DNA of 64,000 nt from Monosporascus cannonballus (GCA_004154925.1 QJNS01000014.1:186001-250000); one strand, 5' to 3'. Shown: positions 12,841-24,833, numbered from the stretch's first letter. The notes: generated by a model from the sequence alone, not told the origin. Program-made: numbers and translations.

Positions 12841-15800
12841 TAATTTCCCTTTTTCCAAAATCTTTATCCTTAAAAATCAAATTATTTGTTTTGGTAATTT
12901 CGGTAAATATTTTTCCTTTTTACATATTTATTATGTTAGGTCGAATTAAAAAATCTCGTTTTTATAAACGTATTAACGCTTTAATCCTTTTAGAACGTAT
13001 TAAACGTTTTAATTTTAAAATACCTTTTTGTTTTTGTTGCGAAAAGGAAAATACGGAATATAAGGTTGTTCGAAAGTTTTTAAAATATACGCGATATATT
13101 TATTATGGGGGCCCTTATAACGTTTTTGGTTTTTCGGAAGCCGAATACTAAAAGCTTTTTAACGAAAAAAACCGTTTAAAATATAAAAAGGAATAAGTTC
13201 GTAAAATATTACGTATTGTTATTAACAAATTGGACCGTTTGCAAAAATAAAGGCGGTTGTTCCGTCGCCGTAATATGGAAATATTTTGTCGAAGGATTAA
13301 AGGCGTAAAGGCCATAGAGGAGTTTAAACGTCTGGAATAGGAATAAAAATAGCTGAAGGTTATTGTTGCAGTTGCTACGTTAGCGTAGGCTGCGGCCGAC
13401 TGGCCTAATATCCCGGTTATTAATTGGTCGGCCGTTAATTAGGACGCGTTTATTGTTATTGGTAAAAGTTTTTTAATAAGTGTTAGGTACCAATAAGGTT
13501 TTTAACGGGCTCCCAGGTATTTTCGGAATTTAAGTATTTTTTTTATTTGATTAGGTATTAGGTAAGTCCGTTTTGTTTCCGTATATCAAAAATCTTTTCC
13601 ACTTTATATATTTATTCGTTTTTTACCTTTACGTTATTTTATACCGTATATATTTTGATTATATTTGCTGTTAATTTGAATAAAAAAATATAAAAAATTC
13701 AATAGAATTTAATTTTTGGTGGAAATTCTAATTAATAATTATTTTTTGAAATTTTCTTAACGATTTTATATGGACCGATATATTTGAAATCAAATTTTTT
13801 GTTAAGTTTTTTTATTTAAATATTTTTAGTAGTAAGGTAAATTATTTTTTTTTTCGAAAATTAATCCCTTTAACTTTTTCTGGTTATAATATTTATTTAT
13901 TTGTTTCTGTATAAATTTTAATTTTATTTTTATTTCTTAATGTAATTATCGTAATTATTTTAATATAAGGATTATTTTAATATTAATTAGACCGTTATTA
14001 TACGTTTTTTTATAAATTTTTGGAATAAAGCCAAAATTTGCATTAATTAATATTATTTTGATATTTTTGTAATAACTAGTATTATAAGCCAGTTAAGTAA
14101 TAAGTAACTTTTTAACTTAATTATTTTGTTCGTAATTAACGTAATATTATAAGTATGTTTTTAATATTTGGTTTAATCGTTTTGTTTATCCGTCCGTTTA
14201 TAATTTAAATATATTAAATAATTTGTGATTTAGGCCGATTTATGTTATAAGGCCTTGTTAAAATTTAAATACAAATATTAAATCTTTATTTAAAATAATT
14301 TTTATTAGTAATCCGTATATGTTAAAGATATTTTTGAAAAAAATATATGTTATTTGTTTTGCGTTAATATCCTTATGATAAGGTAAAAAATAGGAAAATT
14401 TCGTGAACCGATCGACGATGACGAAAATGCTATCGTAATATATTCTTATTGCTAGATTTTCGGATAAAAAAAGTTTAATAATAAAATTTATAATAATTAA
14501 ATTTTAAAGTTTTTTTAAAACCGGTAATAATTATAACTTTCTATAAGGCTTATGTTGTTACGCCTTGGCCTTATTACAAAGGTTATATTGTTGTTATATT
14601 TTTTAAACTATTATTTTCATTTTAAGAAAAAAATATATATATTAAAGTCGTTTTAGGGTTTTATGGATTTTTGGATGTTTATGTAATTAATATTCGTATA
14701 TATTTCGTATTAAATCCATTTGATATTTTTTTAAAACTTATATTTTATCCGTTTTTTAATTTTTTGGAAAACCGTTATTATATTATTAGATTTTCTAATA
14801 TATGTCTAAGGGTGCTGTCCGAATTATTATAATTTGTTGCAGGTGTAAATATCTTTTTATAATAGTATTAAAAATTGTATAGTTGATTTTAATTAATTTT
14901 TCCTTAAGGTTTGGTCGTTTGTTTAGGGTATTTGCTTTGCCGTTTTTTAAATTTTCTTTATGGATAATAATAAAGTTAAAGTTTGTTAATTTTTCTGTAT
15001 ATCGTAATTATCGTTTAGTAAATTTTCTGGTCGTAATAAATTAAGTAAGATTTTAATAATCCGTATAAACTTTAACCTAATACAAATTTCCCTTTAAGAA
15101 GTACCTAAATTTGCGGAATACCATAATAATAGTTATAAATTCCTTATTTGGAATATCGTAATTAAATTTGGTTCCTTTTAATTTATATAAGAAAAATACG
15201 ATAAAGTATAATTTGCCTTAATTATTTCGTTATCCGATTATTACATTTAACGCATAATCCGAAATATCGGTTTTTAGTTTAACGGGGCGATTTAAATCGT
15301 ATATAATTAGTATTAGTTTGTTAATAATTGCATTTTTAATTTTTTAAAACGTTTTTTCCGTTTCGGGTATTTATTTAAACTTTTTTTTTCTTAATAAGAT
15401 TAATTAAGAGTATAATAATTCTGCTAAAATTTCGAATAAACTTTTTATAATAATTGGCGAATTTAAAAAATGCTTATATTTCCTTAATTATCGTTAACGT
15501 TTGCCATTTTGTAATTATAACGATTTTCTTTAGGTTTATCTTAATATATGTTAAGGTAATAATATATTTTAAATATTTTATTTTTTGCTTATGGAATTGG
15601 CTTTTTTTTACGTTAATTAATAATTTTACGTTTTGTAAAGCTTAAAGAATTTTATAAACATATTTTACGTATATTTTTTTTATTTTTAAGAAAATAAAAA
15701 TATTATTAAAGTAATATATAATAAAAACGTTAAAATATTTTCGTAACATATAATTTATTATCTGTTAAAAAGTTGTTAATACGTTCGTAAATCCTATTAA

Positions 15801-18800
15801 CGTAATTAAATATTTAAATAATTTGTATTTTATTTTAAATATTATTTTTTATTCGTATTTTTTCTTAATTTTAATAAAGTTATATTTATTTTTAAAATCG
15901 AATATTATAAATTATTTAATTTTATAAAATTAATTTTTTATTTTTGTAATTAGGGGCAATAACGTTTAATTCTTAATAATAATATTGTTTAGTTACCGAT
16001 AATTAATTACAAATCGTAATTTTCCATTTTTCTTAAGTACGAAAAACATAAAGTATTTTACCGGTAACTTTAAAAATTAAATCCATCCTTTTTATAACCG
16101 ATTTTCCAGGTATTCTCGGAGAACGTATAATTCGTTTCCGTTAAAGTTGTAAATAAGGTAAAACTTTGTTAAAGAACCTTTTTTAAAAATAATTTCATAA
16201 TTTTATTTATTATATTTTGGTAATTTCGTATTTACTTTTTTTTTAAAAAATTATTTGTATTTGTAATATTATGGTAATATATTAATTAAATTTTCTAATT
16301 TTTGGGGTTATTATTTTAAATCGTTATTTAATTGCCGTAATTTTACTTTAATAATAATAATAATATGTCGTATTTTTCTTTAATTTTTTTTTTTTATATT
16401 TTATCCTTTTGGGTAATATGGTATTTATTATATTTTTATGCTTATATTTGTCATTATTTTTAATTAAGTATTAAGATTTTAATTTTTTTTCTTATTTATT
16501 AACGGGAGGTAAAACGAATTTTACCTAGTTAATCTTTTTATTAATTAAAATTCCGTACCGGTATATCCATAATTTTCCTAAAATTATATCATAATTTCTA
16601 AATAAAACGATATCAAAATTTATTATCTGGTATTGTTTTTAAATAAAGATTTCGAAGTAATTAATTTTACGTAAGATTTTTTCGTTATTATAAGCAAAAT
16701 CCTGACCTTCGGTATTTATTATTATATAAGGTTTTAATTTATATTTCTATAATAATTTAAATTCGTTAATTATATCCGGTATAATATAGTTTTTACCCAA
16801 AGTTCCGTAATCCATTATTACGGTATATTAATACGTTCCGATTCGTATATCCAAGGTAATAAGGTTATTAACGGCTTTTATCGTTACGTTTAAAGCTTTT
16901 TTTGGGAATTTATTTTAACTTTTTTAGGTTTTGTTATTTTGCGGCTTTTTTATAAGTAACTTTTATCTTTTAATTTTTTTTCGAATTTATTAAGCTTTAT
17001 CTGTATTTTTTTATATAACGCGTCAAATTATTATATTTGTTATTTTTGTCGGCGTACTATATTTTTAAATTATATTAATTATTTTTAATTTTATTAGATT
17101 TTTTTTATTAGGTAAATTATTTCTTAATATGGCGTATAATTTCCTATTAAGCCTTATTTCCTTTTTATTAAAGGTTTTATATAAATCGTTAAATTTCTTT
17201 TTTTAAGGTTTATCGTTTATCGGGATTTATAGTAAATATTAATTAAAAATAAAGCTCCGTAATAATTTTTTGGTAATATTTTTTTATAATATGCTGGATT
17301 AATTTTTTTTCCGTTTAGTAATTATATTACTTATAATAATAAAAAGGGTCTTTTTGCGGGTATTATTTTCCTTTAGGCCAGTTTTCTGTTATTACTAGCT
17401 GAAAAAAATTATTTTTAAGGGTTATAAATCGAAAGTACTAATATTATTATTTATCGTTTTTATTTTTTTCCGTTTTATTAAGAAAATTAAATCCTTTATA
17501 ATATATACGGGTAATTTTATTATAAATATATTGTTTTTATTTTTTGTAAATAAAATAATTTTATTTTTTATAATAAATAATATATATTTTACCGTATTAA
17601 TTAAAGGTTCCGGGATAAACTTTTTTTTATTTAGGCCTAGTATTTCTTTAATTATTTTTTAAAAATATTCCGTTATTTTTTAATTATTTACTAAACCAAA
17701 TTCCTAGTTTTTTATATTCTTTATTAAATTTTTTGCCATAATAAGCCTGGCATATATTTAAGCCGAATTATATTAATAAATTTTTCGTTTTTTTGATTTT
17801 CCTTAAGTTATTTTTCGGATATAAGCTTCTAATTATTCTGTTATAACTTTTTAGGTAAGGAATATTTATAAACCTTATATCCTTTTTTTCTGTAATTATA
17901 GTATTTAATCTGGTTCCAATTTTTCTTATAAGTGGCTTTTAGTTCCATAAGGCCTGGTTTAATGCCATAGGAAATATTATTACGTTAAAAAGCGCTAATA
18001 TTAGCCGTATATCGGGATTTATTATTATTTTTTCCTTTAGTTTTTTTAATACGCCAAGCATATTGCCGGTTATTAATTTTAACTGTTATAACGATATAAT
18101 CCGACAAATAATTAGGCCGGTTAAATTTAAAAAATTCCTTTTGTATTTTTTTTTAGGTTATCAAAAAATTTAGCTATTAATATTTTTTATTTTTAATTCA
18201 ATTTGGATATTAATTAAATTAATACGTTATTATGTTTAAATACCGATTTTTTTTATTATAATTATTAAATTTATATTTCGGCCTTTATTTTTTCGTTTGT
18301 TATTCCGAAAACTTTTATTAACGTTTATTTAAATTATTCGTAATCGTTATATATCCGTATTATTTCCGGATTACGTTTTTCGATTAATAAAGTAACGTAT
18401 TTTCTTATAGCCGGTTTAAACCAAATAACTGCATTTTTGGTAAATCGTCCAACCGTAAACTTAATTCGTACAATAAACGTAACGAATCAAATAGGAAAAT
18501 ACCCGAAATACGTTCGGTATTAAATTAAAAACAGTTGTAATTTGGTCGAAATTCCATTAAAGGATTTTGGCTTAGGGGGTTTAAGGACTTTTTTTAATTC
18601 CTTAATAAAATTTAGCTAAATAACCTGGTTCGGCCGAAAAAGCTTTCCGGTTTCGGGAATTTTTCTTTTTTCCTTTAAGCTTTTTATAAGCAGCTTGGAA
18701 AAACGTAATAAAATTATTTTTGTCTTATTTAAACTAAATAATATATTTATTTATAATATCCAGGCGTCGAAAAACTTCCTTTCGAGAAAAGTAAAGTTAT

Positions 18801-18941
18801 TCCTTTTTTTTTCGGATTTTATTCCAGTATTAAAGTTTTTAAAAACTTAGTAAATGGGTTATTCGGGTTGCTTATTAATAAATATAATATCGGCGGTATT
18901 ACTTAAAATTTAACGGTATTACTAAATAAGAACTTATAACG
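12841..18941 (-). pseudogene. gag-pol relic of element C
   Basis: Degenerate minus-strand polyprotein colinear with 38,702-44,664 (family A, minus) and with 53,977-59,792 (element F, plus). Landmarks are the gag region about 18,800-17,850, a CCHC knuckle remnant near 17,890, a protease segment near 16,830-16,650, RT about 16,200-15,600, RNase H about 15,550-15,000, integrase about 14,600-13,700, and a chromodomain remnant near 13,600-13,510. Hydrophobic + strand ORFs here are antisense shadows produced by AT conversion. Confidence 0.78.
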
Positions 18942-19335
18942 TATAACGGCTTAATAATTTAATTAATTATTAAATTTAAGTTAACGGATTTATGTTAATA
19001 AAAATATTATAAGATTTTAAGTAATAAATATAATAACGTATTACGTTTCGTAATATTAAGGGTATTTTAAGTAATAATATTCCATTATAAGCTAAAGCTA
19101 TTTAAACTATGGAAATAACGAGCGTATATATCCTTATTTTGGCTTAAGGTGCTTAAACGGCTTAAACCCTTAAGTCCCTTAAGCCCTTTAAGCTTTTCTG
19201 CCGACTTAAGGGGCTTAAGGCGCTTGGCGCTTTGAAACCTTTGAGCCAGTTACGTAACGCCTTGGCTTAGGTCGGAGCTTGATCCTTTTGTGGTTCCAAC
19301 CGTCCGTAAGAAGCCAAGATCGTTAGGTCCTAACA
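18942..19335 (-). repeat. 5' LTR of element C
   Basis: 394 bp, starting TATAACGGC (ancestral TGTAACGGC) and ending GGTCCTAACA on the + strand, the same length as the left LTR. Here the inner part (18,942-19,130) is heavily AT-converted and the outer part (about 19,150-19,335) is nearly pristine. It holds the same CTTAAG repeat cluster in clear form (about 19,150-19,235). Confidence 0.88.
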
Positions 19336-19340
19336 GTATT

Positions 19341-21180
19341 CCCATATCTAGGAGCTCGTGTTAAATGCAAAGCGTCGGGACGTAACATAGGCATCCTTGC
19401 GATATAGCCTTTCGATTCTATTCTGAATTAGGATATAAGTAACAAAACCTGGGGTATTTTGGCCATCGGGGGGTTTCTGTACATCTGCATTCGTCGTTTA
19501 GTTCGGTAGGTGTTTTTTCGTCTTATCCAGGCCAGAAATCATTATTTTTTTTAATTTTAAAATAAACGAAATAATCGTTTTAATAATAAGCGGTAAAATG
19601 TAACAAATTATAAAGATTTATTAATAATATCTTCCGGTAAATAATACATTTTAAGAATTTGCAAAATTCCGGGGATAATTATCTATAATTACTAATATCT
19701 AATCGGAATTAACCGTTTACATCGTATATCTTATACCTTTATATGTTAAGATGGCAAAAGCATCTTAATTTTATGGTTATCCTGGAAGCCGTTTATCCTA
19801 AGTGATATTTGCAAGTTTTAACCTTAAAATCCTGGCAAACTGGATAATTCTCGTACTTTAAAATATCATTCTGAATTTGAATAATTATGGTAATAATAAA
19901 TTCTGGCTGGGAAAAAGTCGAATTAATTTCTTTTTCCTCCTTTTTTACTTTATTGTTAATTTCTTATTTAATTATCTTGACTTTTTTCTGGGGTTAAGGA
20001 ATTTCTCCCTTTTTGGAATTCCTTTTGGCGGGAAAACGATATTTGTTTTTGAAATATCCCTTTTTATTACAGTTAAAACATTTTATTTTGGACTTATTTT
20101 TCTTAGGTTCCTTCGAAACGGCATTCGTTTTCTTTTAAAATTTGCCTTTATCCTTTTTATTTCGGCTATTAAAGTATTTATTATTATTCCGTTTATTAAT
20201 TCTTTTTTTTTCGAAGTATTAATTAAAAATACGTCGGTCGGCAATAATAACCTTATCGGTATATTCCAGGAAGGATCTAATCTTTGGTTCCTTATATATT
20301 TTATTTTTAACCAGGGGCTTTAGGCCGTTATAATAAGGGTAAAATAACGCGTCCTTTAGCAGGTTGGAAATAACGGCCAGGCGGTTAAATTCCGTTATAT
20401 ATTCGGCGGCCGATTTAATTTATTAAAAGAGATATAACTGCTTAATAACGTTTTATTTTTTGTCGGGATTTCCGAATAAAGTTCGTATCCGTTTTTCGAA
20501 ATAATTATATTTGTTAAAAATATAATTAGTTATATCCGAAAAATTATCTGGGTAATTTTTTAAGTAATTTTTTATAATAAGTTTAAATTACAAAAAAATT
20601 TTTTTTCTAAATAATTATAAGATAACTATCACTTTTTAATAATCTTCGGTTAAAAAACTTTTAAAAAATTTGAAATAAAACCTGGCCTAAATTAAAAATC
20701 CTTCCGGGTCCTTAAATCCATTATAGGGCTTAAGGGGGTTTGGCTTATAACTTTTAACATTTAATATTCCCTGGTAATTAGGAAGTAAAATAGTTTTTTT
20801 GCATATTTAGTTTATTCCGAATAATAACAAAATCGAAGTTTCTTTTGGAGTTTGTTTTATTCCGAACGAAAGTAGTTAAAAACCATTTCCTTAATTTTGT
20901 CCTCTAGGGGAGCCAAATTAAGGAAAAGTCGTTTTCTTTCCTTTGGCAAATCGAGTATTTTCCTCCTTTAGGCTTTTGATTTTTTGTACCAAAAGGTCCA
21001 ATCTTTTTTCCATAATAAGTTCTTTTTCTTTTCCTTTTAGGATCTCGGCTCCATACTTTTCCTTAACCTTTTCCTTAACCACCTTTTCCTTTAATTCCTT
21101 TCCTTGGATTTCGATAATATTTTTAAGGGTTAGGGTAAGTTATTATTTAAGTTACGAGAATAATTTTTCCTAAGATCGAA
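19341..21180 (-). pseudogene. gag (and start of pol) relic of element B
   Basis: On the minus strand a gag protein is readable in pieces. It has a zinc-knuckle remnant K-C-F-N-C-N-K-K-G-Y near 20,100-20,050 and a lysine-rich tail. It is colinear with the + strand gag of the second family-B copy at 61,900-63,000. The + strand ORF of 148 codons at 19,877-20,323, rich in Phe and Leu, is only its antisense. The 19,341-19,540 end is hardly RIPed. Confidence 0.75.
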
Positions 21181-21402
21181 TAATAAGGGGTACCATATTA
21201 TTAATTAATTGAAAAATTTTTTCGATAAGGGGTAAATTATTTAATTTAATTATTAATCCTTTATTAATTAATAATAAAGATCGGATATATTATTTATTTT
21301 CTAAATATTATTTTATAATATTATCTTTATTAAATTTAAAAAAGCTTATACCTAATTAAACCTTAAATTATTTATTAATTATTAATTAAGGAATTATCAA
21401 AA

Positions 21403-21833
21403 TATAACGAATTTATTATATATTTATTTGGAAATATAAATAATATTTAAAAAAAGTTTTAATTTACAGGTAATAATAAGGCGAAAAATAATTTAATAAT
21501 TTATTTGTTAAAAAGATTTAAATATTTTTCCCTTAATTAAAAAACGGTATAATTATTTTTAGATTAAAAGTTTAAATTAATAATTAAAAAACGAAACTAA
21601 ATAAATGTTATTTATATAAAAAGCCTAAAACCTTATATATATTTTTTATTTTTTTATGTTTTTCGTAATCTTTGGAAATTACGAAAGATCATAATAGCTA
21701 ATATCCATTATCTCTCGGTATCTCTGGAGACCGGCAGAAACCCGAGGTTTATCCGAGGGGAGATGGAGGTTCCGAGCACCTCCAACTTCCTGGGCCTCTC
21801 TCGGGCCTAGTGGAGTCCCTCTTGGACGTAACA
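21403..21833 (-). repeat. 5' LTR of element B
   Basis: 431 bp, the partner of 7,686-8,116. It starts TATAACGAA (RIPed from TGTAACGAA) and ends GGACGTAACA on the + strand, next to TTCTA. The outer 130 bases (21,700-21,833) are almost unmutated and the inner 300 strongly AT-converted. Confidence 0.88.
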
Positions 21834-21838
21834 TTCTA

Positions 21839-23626
21839 ACGCATATATTTTTTTTCTAAAATAAAATTAATAATGCAAAAAATTATACGGTAATACGATA
21901 TTTATATTAAAGCGAAGGCTCGACGACATAAACCATACGGAAAATTATAGCTATTACCAATTACAAAATAACTATAATATTTAATCATATTCAACTTTAT
22001 TACCAAATTTTCTATATCAAAAAATCCAGTTCCGGGAATATATTACGATAATATTTTGGTAATTACCGATCGATTTACGAAATTCTCCTATCTTTTATTA
22101 TATCATAACGATATAAGCGCCAAATAATTAATATATATTTTTTTAAACATATTTTTAATATGTACAGATTTTTAATGGAAATTATATCAAATAAAGGATC
22201 AATTTTTGTATCTAAGTTTTAATAAAGTTTTATAACATAAATCGGCCTAAATTATAAATTATTTAATATATTTAAATTACAAATGGATAAATAAATAAAA
22301 TAAATAAATTAAACTTTAAAAACCTACTTACGATATTGTATTAATTATAATCAAAACAATTAAGTTAAGAAATTATTAATTATTACGAAAATATCAAAAT
22401 AATATTTACAAATACAAACTTTAAATTTATTCCAAAAAGTAATAAAAAAGTACGTAACGATAATCGAATTAATATTAAATCAATCCTTATATTAAAATAA
22501 TTACAATAATTATATATAGAAATAAAAAGGAAATTAAAATTCGTACATAATTAAATAAGTAAATATTATAATTAAAAAAAGTTAAAAAAAATTAATTTTT
22601 AAAAAGGGGAAAATAATTTTTTTCGTTATACAAAATATTTAAATAAAAAAACCTAGCAAAAAACTTGATTTTAAATATATTAATCCATATAAAATCGCCA
22701 AAGAATCTCAAAAAATAATTATTATTTAAAGTCTTTACCAAAAATCAAACATTATTTGATTTTTTACGTTTTTAGTCGAATTAATAACGGATATAATTAA
22801 AGTATATACGGTATAAAACGACGTAAAAATAAAAAATAAACAAACGTACGAAATGGAGAAAATCTTCGATATGCGAAAATAAAATAAATTTACTCAATAC
22901 CTAATTAAATAAAAAAGGTATTTAAATTCCGAAAATACCTAAAAACCTGCTAAAAACCTTATTGGTGTTTAACGCCTATTAAAGAACTTTTACCAATAAT
23001 AACGCAACCACCGGATATAATTATGTTTTAATTAACGTTTTTTAACGGCCAAATAACGCTAGGCAGCTTAAAGAAAAAAGTTAAAGCAGTTAAGAAAGCC
23101 TCGGCATTAACCTGTTTTTAACGTTTTTATTCCTTTAATTCTTCCAGCTATTATAATTCTTACTATATTATTTTAACTCTTTTCGAACGAAAAAACGTTT
23201 TTTGTTTTCGAAAACGGATTAACCGCGCAATAATTTTATTTATTTCTTATTAATAACATTTTTATAATTCCAAAAAACGTTCTTCCGCAAATACCTCCTT
23301 ACGTTCTAAACATTAATTTTAGGTACGAATATTTTTTAAGGAAAATAAAAGAACGCCGTTATTATCGCAAAGATAACTGGGTTTAATATACACCTTATAT
23401 TTAAAAACGTTCTTTATCATTTCGTATTTCTAGCTCTTAAAAAAGCACAGAGAATCTGGCATAATTTCAAAATTAAAATTATCAAAAACAAAAAGCAAAT
23501 TTTGACGTCATATAATAAACGAAAAACACCTAACGACGGTTTTTACTAATGCGGGTTAATATCTTAAAGGGAAAGGGCTTATCAAAAAAAAATCTTAAGG
23601 GCAAAATTTGAGGAAAGGAGAGATCA
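21839..23626 (+). pseudogene. pol relic of element A, 3' part (integrase core and chromodomain)
   Basis: Continuation of element A's pol after the B insertion. Integrase sequence is colinear with 58,020-59,000 of element F. A chromodomain is readable near 22,855-22,970 (E-K-I-F-D-M-R-K, then Q-Y-L, with the Trp codon converted to a stop). About 650 bases of 3' sequence follow, ending in a purine-rich tract (GAGGAAAGGAGAG, about 23,608-23,622) directly before the 3' LTR. Confidence 0.75.
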
Positions 23627-24034
23627 TATTACAATCCAAGCTAGCTGGGCCTGCGAAAACGGTCCAGCCAAGATCACAAAGCTACGTTAATTCAGGGTTA
23701 CGTAATTAATATTTAACGGGTCTCAACTAAGTACGACTAAGCATAATTAAGTAGTACTAATTAACTATTTTATAAAGCTTTATTAAATAAAAATAAGCAG
23801 TAATAAAAAAAATCAAAATATATATATTTATTATTTCCATACTTTAGGTAATTTTAAGTTGCAATATTTATTAATACCAATTATTTATAATATAACATCG
23901 TTACCTAAGATATTTTTGGTATTACGAAACATAATACGTTACTGTATTTATTGCTTAAATTTCCACGATATTTCTGCTAACATAAAATCGTACGACTTAG
24001 GTTTAATTGTTGGTTAAACCGCATAGCCGTCATA
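23627..24034 (+). repeat. 3' LTR of element A
   Basis: It starts TATTACAATCC and ends GCCGTCATA, and is homologous to 3,173-3,572 with small indels. It is preceded by the purine tract and followed by the CTAGC duplication. The first 80 bases are nearly intact. Confidence 0.85.
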
Positions 24035-24039
24035 CTAGC

Positions 24040-24300
24040 AGACTTTTAATTTCTTTATATTATTTTTATTTAATTTAAATTTTTAAAAATATTATTCACT
24101 TTATATTTATAGTATATTATCATATAACATAATACAAATAACTATTAAATTTTCTAAAATGCTTTATTTATATTTATATTTATATTTGTAATAAAGATAA
24201 CTGTAATTTATTTTTATATATATAAATTGTAATAATTAAATCGTTATTTTTTAAGTTATGAAATGATATTAAAGCAACTTTTAAAAAATCGGATAGCAAG
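24040..24300. other. AT-rich gap, target DNA of element A
   Basis: Very AT-rich sequence with a short TTATATTTATA-type repeat near 24,170. I see no gene or recognisable element. It should be the continuation of the DNA left of 3,168, before element A inserted. Confidence 0.4.
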
Positions 24301-24514
24301 TATAACGGTTAAAATGTTGAACCAACTATTAAACCTTAGTCGTACGGGTTTGTATTAGCAGATATATCGTAAGAATTTAAGTAATAAGATTACTTAATTA
24401 CGTTTCGTAATATTAAAGATGCTTTGGATAACGAAGTTATATTATAAGTTGATATTAGTTATATTATAGCAATAAACGTATTTATATATTAATATCGTTT
24501 ACCGTTTTTGGACC

Positions 24515-24604
24515 AGGTTTTGAAAATTTTATTATTGATTTTGTTAAGCCAGGTTTTAATAGTTTTATTATCGATTTTGTCGAGTTAGGCTTTGATGGCT
24601 TTAT
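24515..24604. repeat. 36-bp tandem repeat, 2.5 units
   Basis: Units are 24,515-24,550, 24,551-24,586 and a partial 24,587-24,604, each starting AGG(T/C)TTT. A further diverged piece, reading ACTATCGATCCTGTCGAG, lies near 24,731. The repeat lies in the U3 part of the LTR, where enhancer repeats are common. Confidence 0.7.
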
Positions 24605-24628
24605 GTTACGGCCTTGTCCACCGTAACA
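24604..24628. repeat. 25-bp perfect inverted repeat
   Basis: TGTTACGG (24,604-24,611), a 9-base loop, and CCGTAACA (24,621-24,628). The arms resemble the LTR terminal sequence itself. It starts exactly where the 36-bp repeat array ends. Confidence 0.6.
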
Positions 24629-24833
24629 GCTCTTATACGGCTGTAAGCACCAGGATGATTGCCACAATTGCGATCATTCCACTGATCTTTTGCCCTGGTG
24701 GCGTGATGGTATGGTGCAGCCATAACACTTTACTATCGATCCTGTCGAGCCATTACGTAACCGGTCCCATTTCTTTTCTTATCATCCCTGTTGCGACCGT
24801 TTCTGGAGACCCGTAGTTCGTCAGGTCGTAACA

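Larger units (their letters stand above)
12447..19335 (-). mobile_element. Full-length Ty3/Gypsy chromovirus C, inner level of the nest
   Basis: A 6,889-bp element with two 394-bp LTRs (12,447-12,840 and 18,942-19,335), flanked by exact GTATT duplications at 12,442-12,446 and 19,336-19,340. It reads on the minus strand: gag with a zinc-knuckle remnant near 17,915-17,875, protease about 16,850-16,650, reverse transcriptase, RNase H and integrase from about 16,200 to 13,700, and a chromodomain near 13,600-13,510. Its internal sequence is closely related to families A, D and F, but the LTR differs in its U3 half. The insertion is confirmed by the uninterrupted family-B copy at 63,600-63,640. Confidence 0.92.
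7686..21833 (-). mobile_element. Full-length Ty3/Gypsy chromovirus B, middle level of the nest
   Basis: LTRs lie at 7,686-8,116 and 21,403-21,833 (both 431 bp), flanked by an exact 5-bp duplication TTCTA at 7,681-7,685 and 21,834-21,838. Removing B joins the pol frame of element A. The element reads on the minus strand: gag near its right end (21,180-19,341), then pol after the C insertion (12,446-8,600). A polypurine tract on the minus strand adjoins the left LTR (8,117-8,135). Element C (12,447-19,335) split it; the remaining internal sequence is about 6.4 kb. A chromodomain (Y-E-V-x-x-I-L, then L-V-K and a lost Trp) is readable near 8,850-8,960. Confidence 0.9.
3173..24034 (+). mobile_element. 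Full-length Ty3/Gypsy chromovirus A, outer level of a three-level nest
   Basis: The element runs from the 5' LTR (3,173-3,572) to the 3' LTR (23,627-24,034), flanked by TTAGC (3,168-3,172) and CTAGC (24,035-24,039). This is a 5-bp target-site duplication differing by one transition. The internal part was split by insertion of element B (7,686-21,833); removing B leaves about 5.9 kb. Domain order on the + strand is gag with a C-F/L-N-Y-G-K type zinc knuckle near 4,405-4,450, protease near 5,450-5,600, reverse transcriptase about 6,300-6,800, RNase H about 6,950-7,400, integrase spanning the B insertion, and an integrase-terminal chromodomain near 22,855-22,970. All frames carry many stops. Confidence 0.9.
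24301..24833 (-). repeat. LTR of the D/F type straddling the island edge
   Basis: On the minus strand it begins TGTTACGACCTGACG (24,833 downward), like the LTRs of elements D and F (TGTTACGACCTGACA). It ends at 24,301 with the shared U5 sequence (C-C-G-T-T-A-T-A type end). The U5 half (24,301-24,480) is AT-converted; the U3 half (about 24,600-24,833) is GC-normal and unmutated. It contains a 36-bp tandem repeat and a 25-bp inverted repeat. I find no polypurine tract on its inner side and no matching flanking duplication, so it is a solo or truncated LTR. Confidence 0.7.

Noticed and set aside
12777..13151. 124-codon + strand ORF
   Set aside because: It runs across the border between the 3' LTR and the internal part of element C, opposite to the element's coding strand.
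19877..20323. 148-codon + strand ORF, Phe/Leu-rich, membrane-protein-like
   Set aside because: It is antisense to the gag relic of element B. The hydrophobic look comes from AA/AG-rich lysine and asparagine codons read in reverse. The same holds for the minus ORF at 62,634-62,993.
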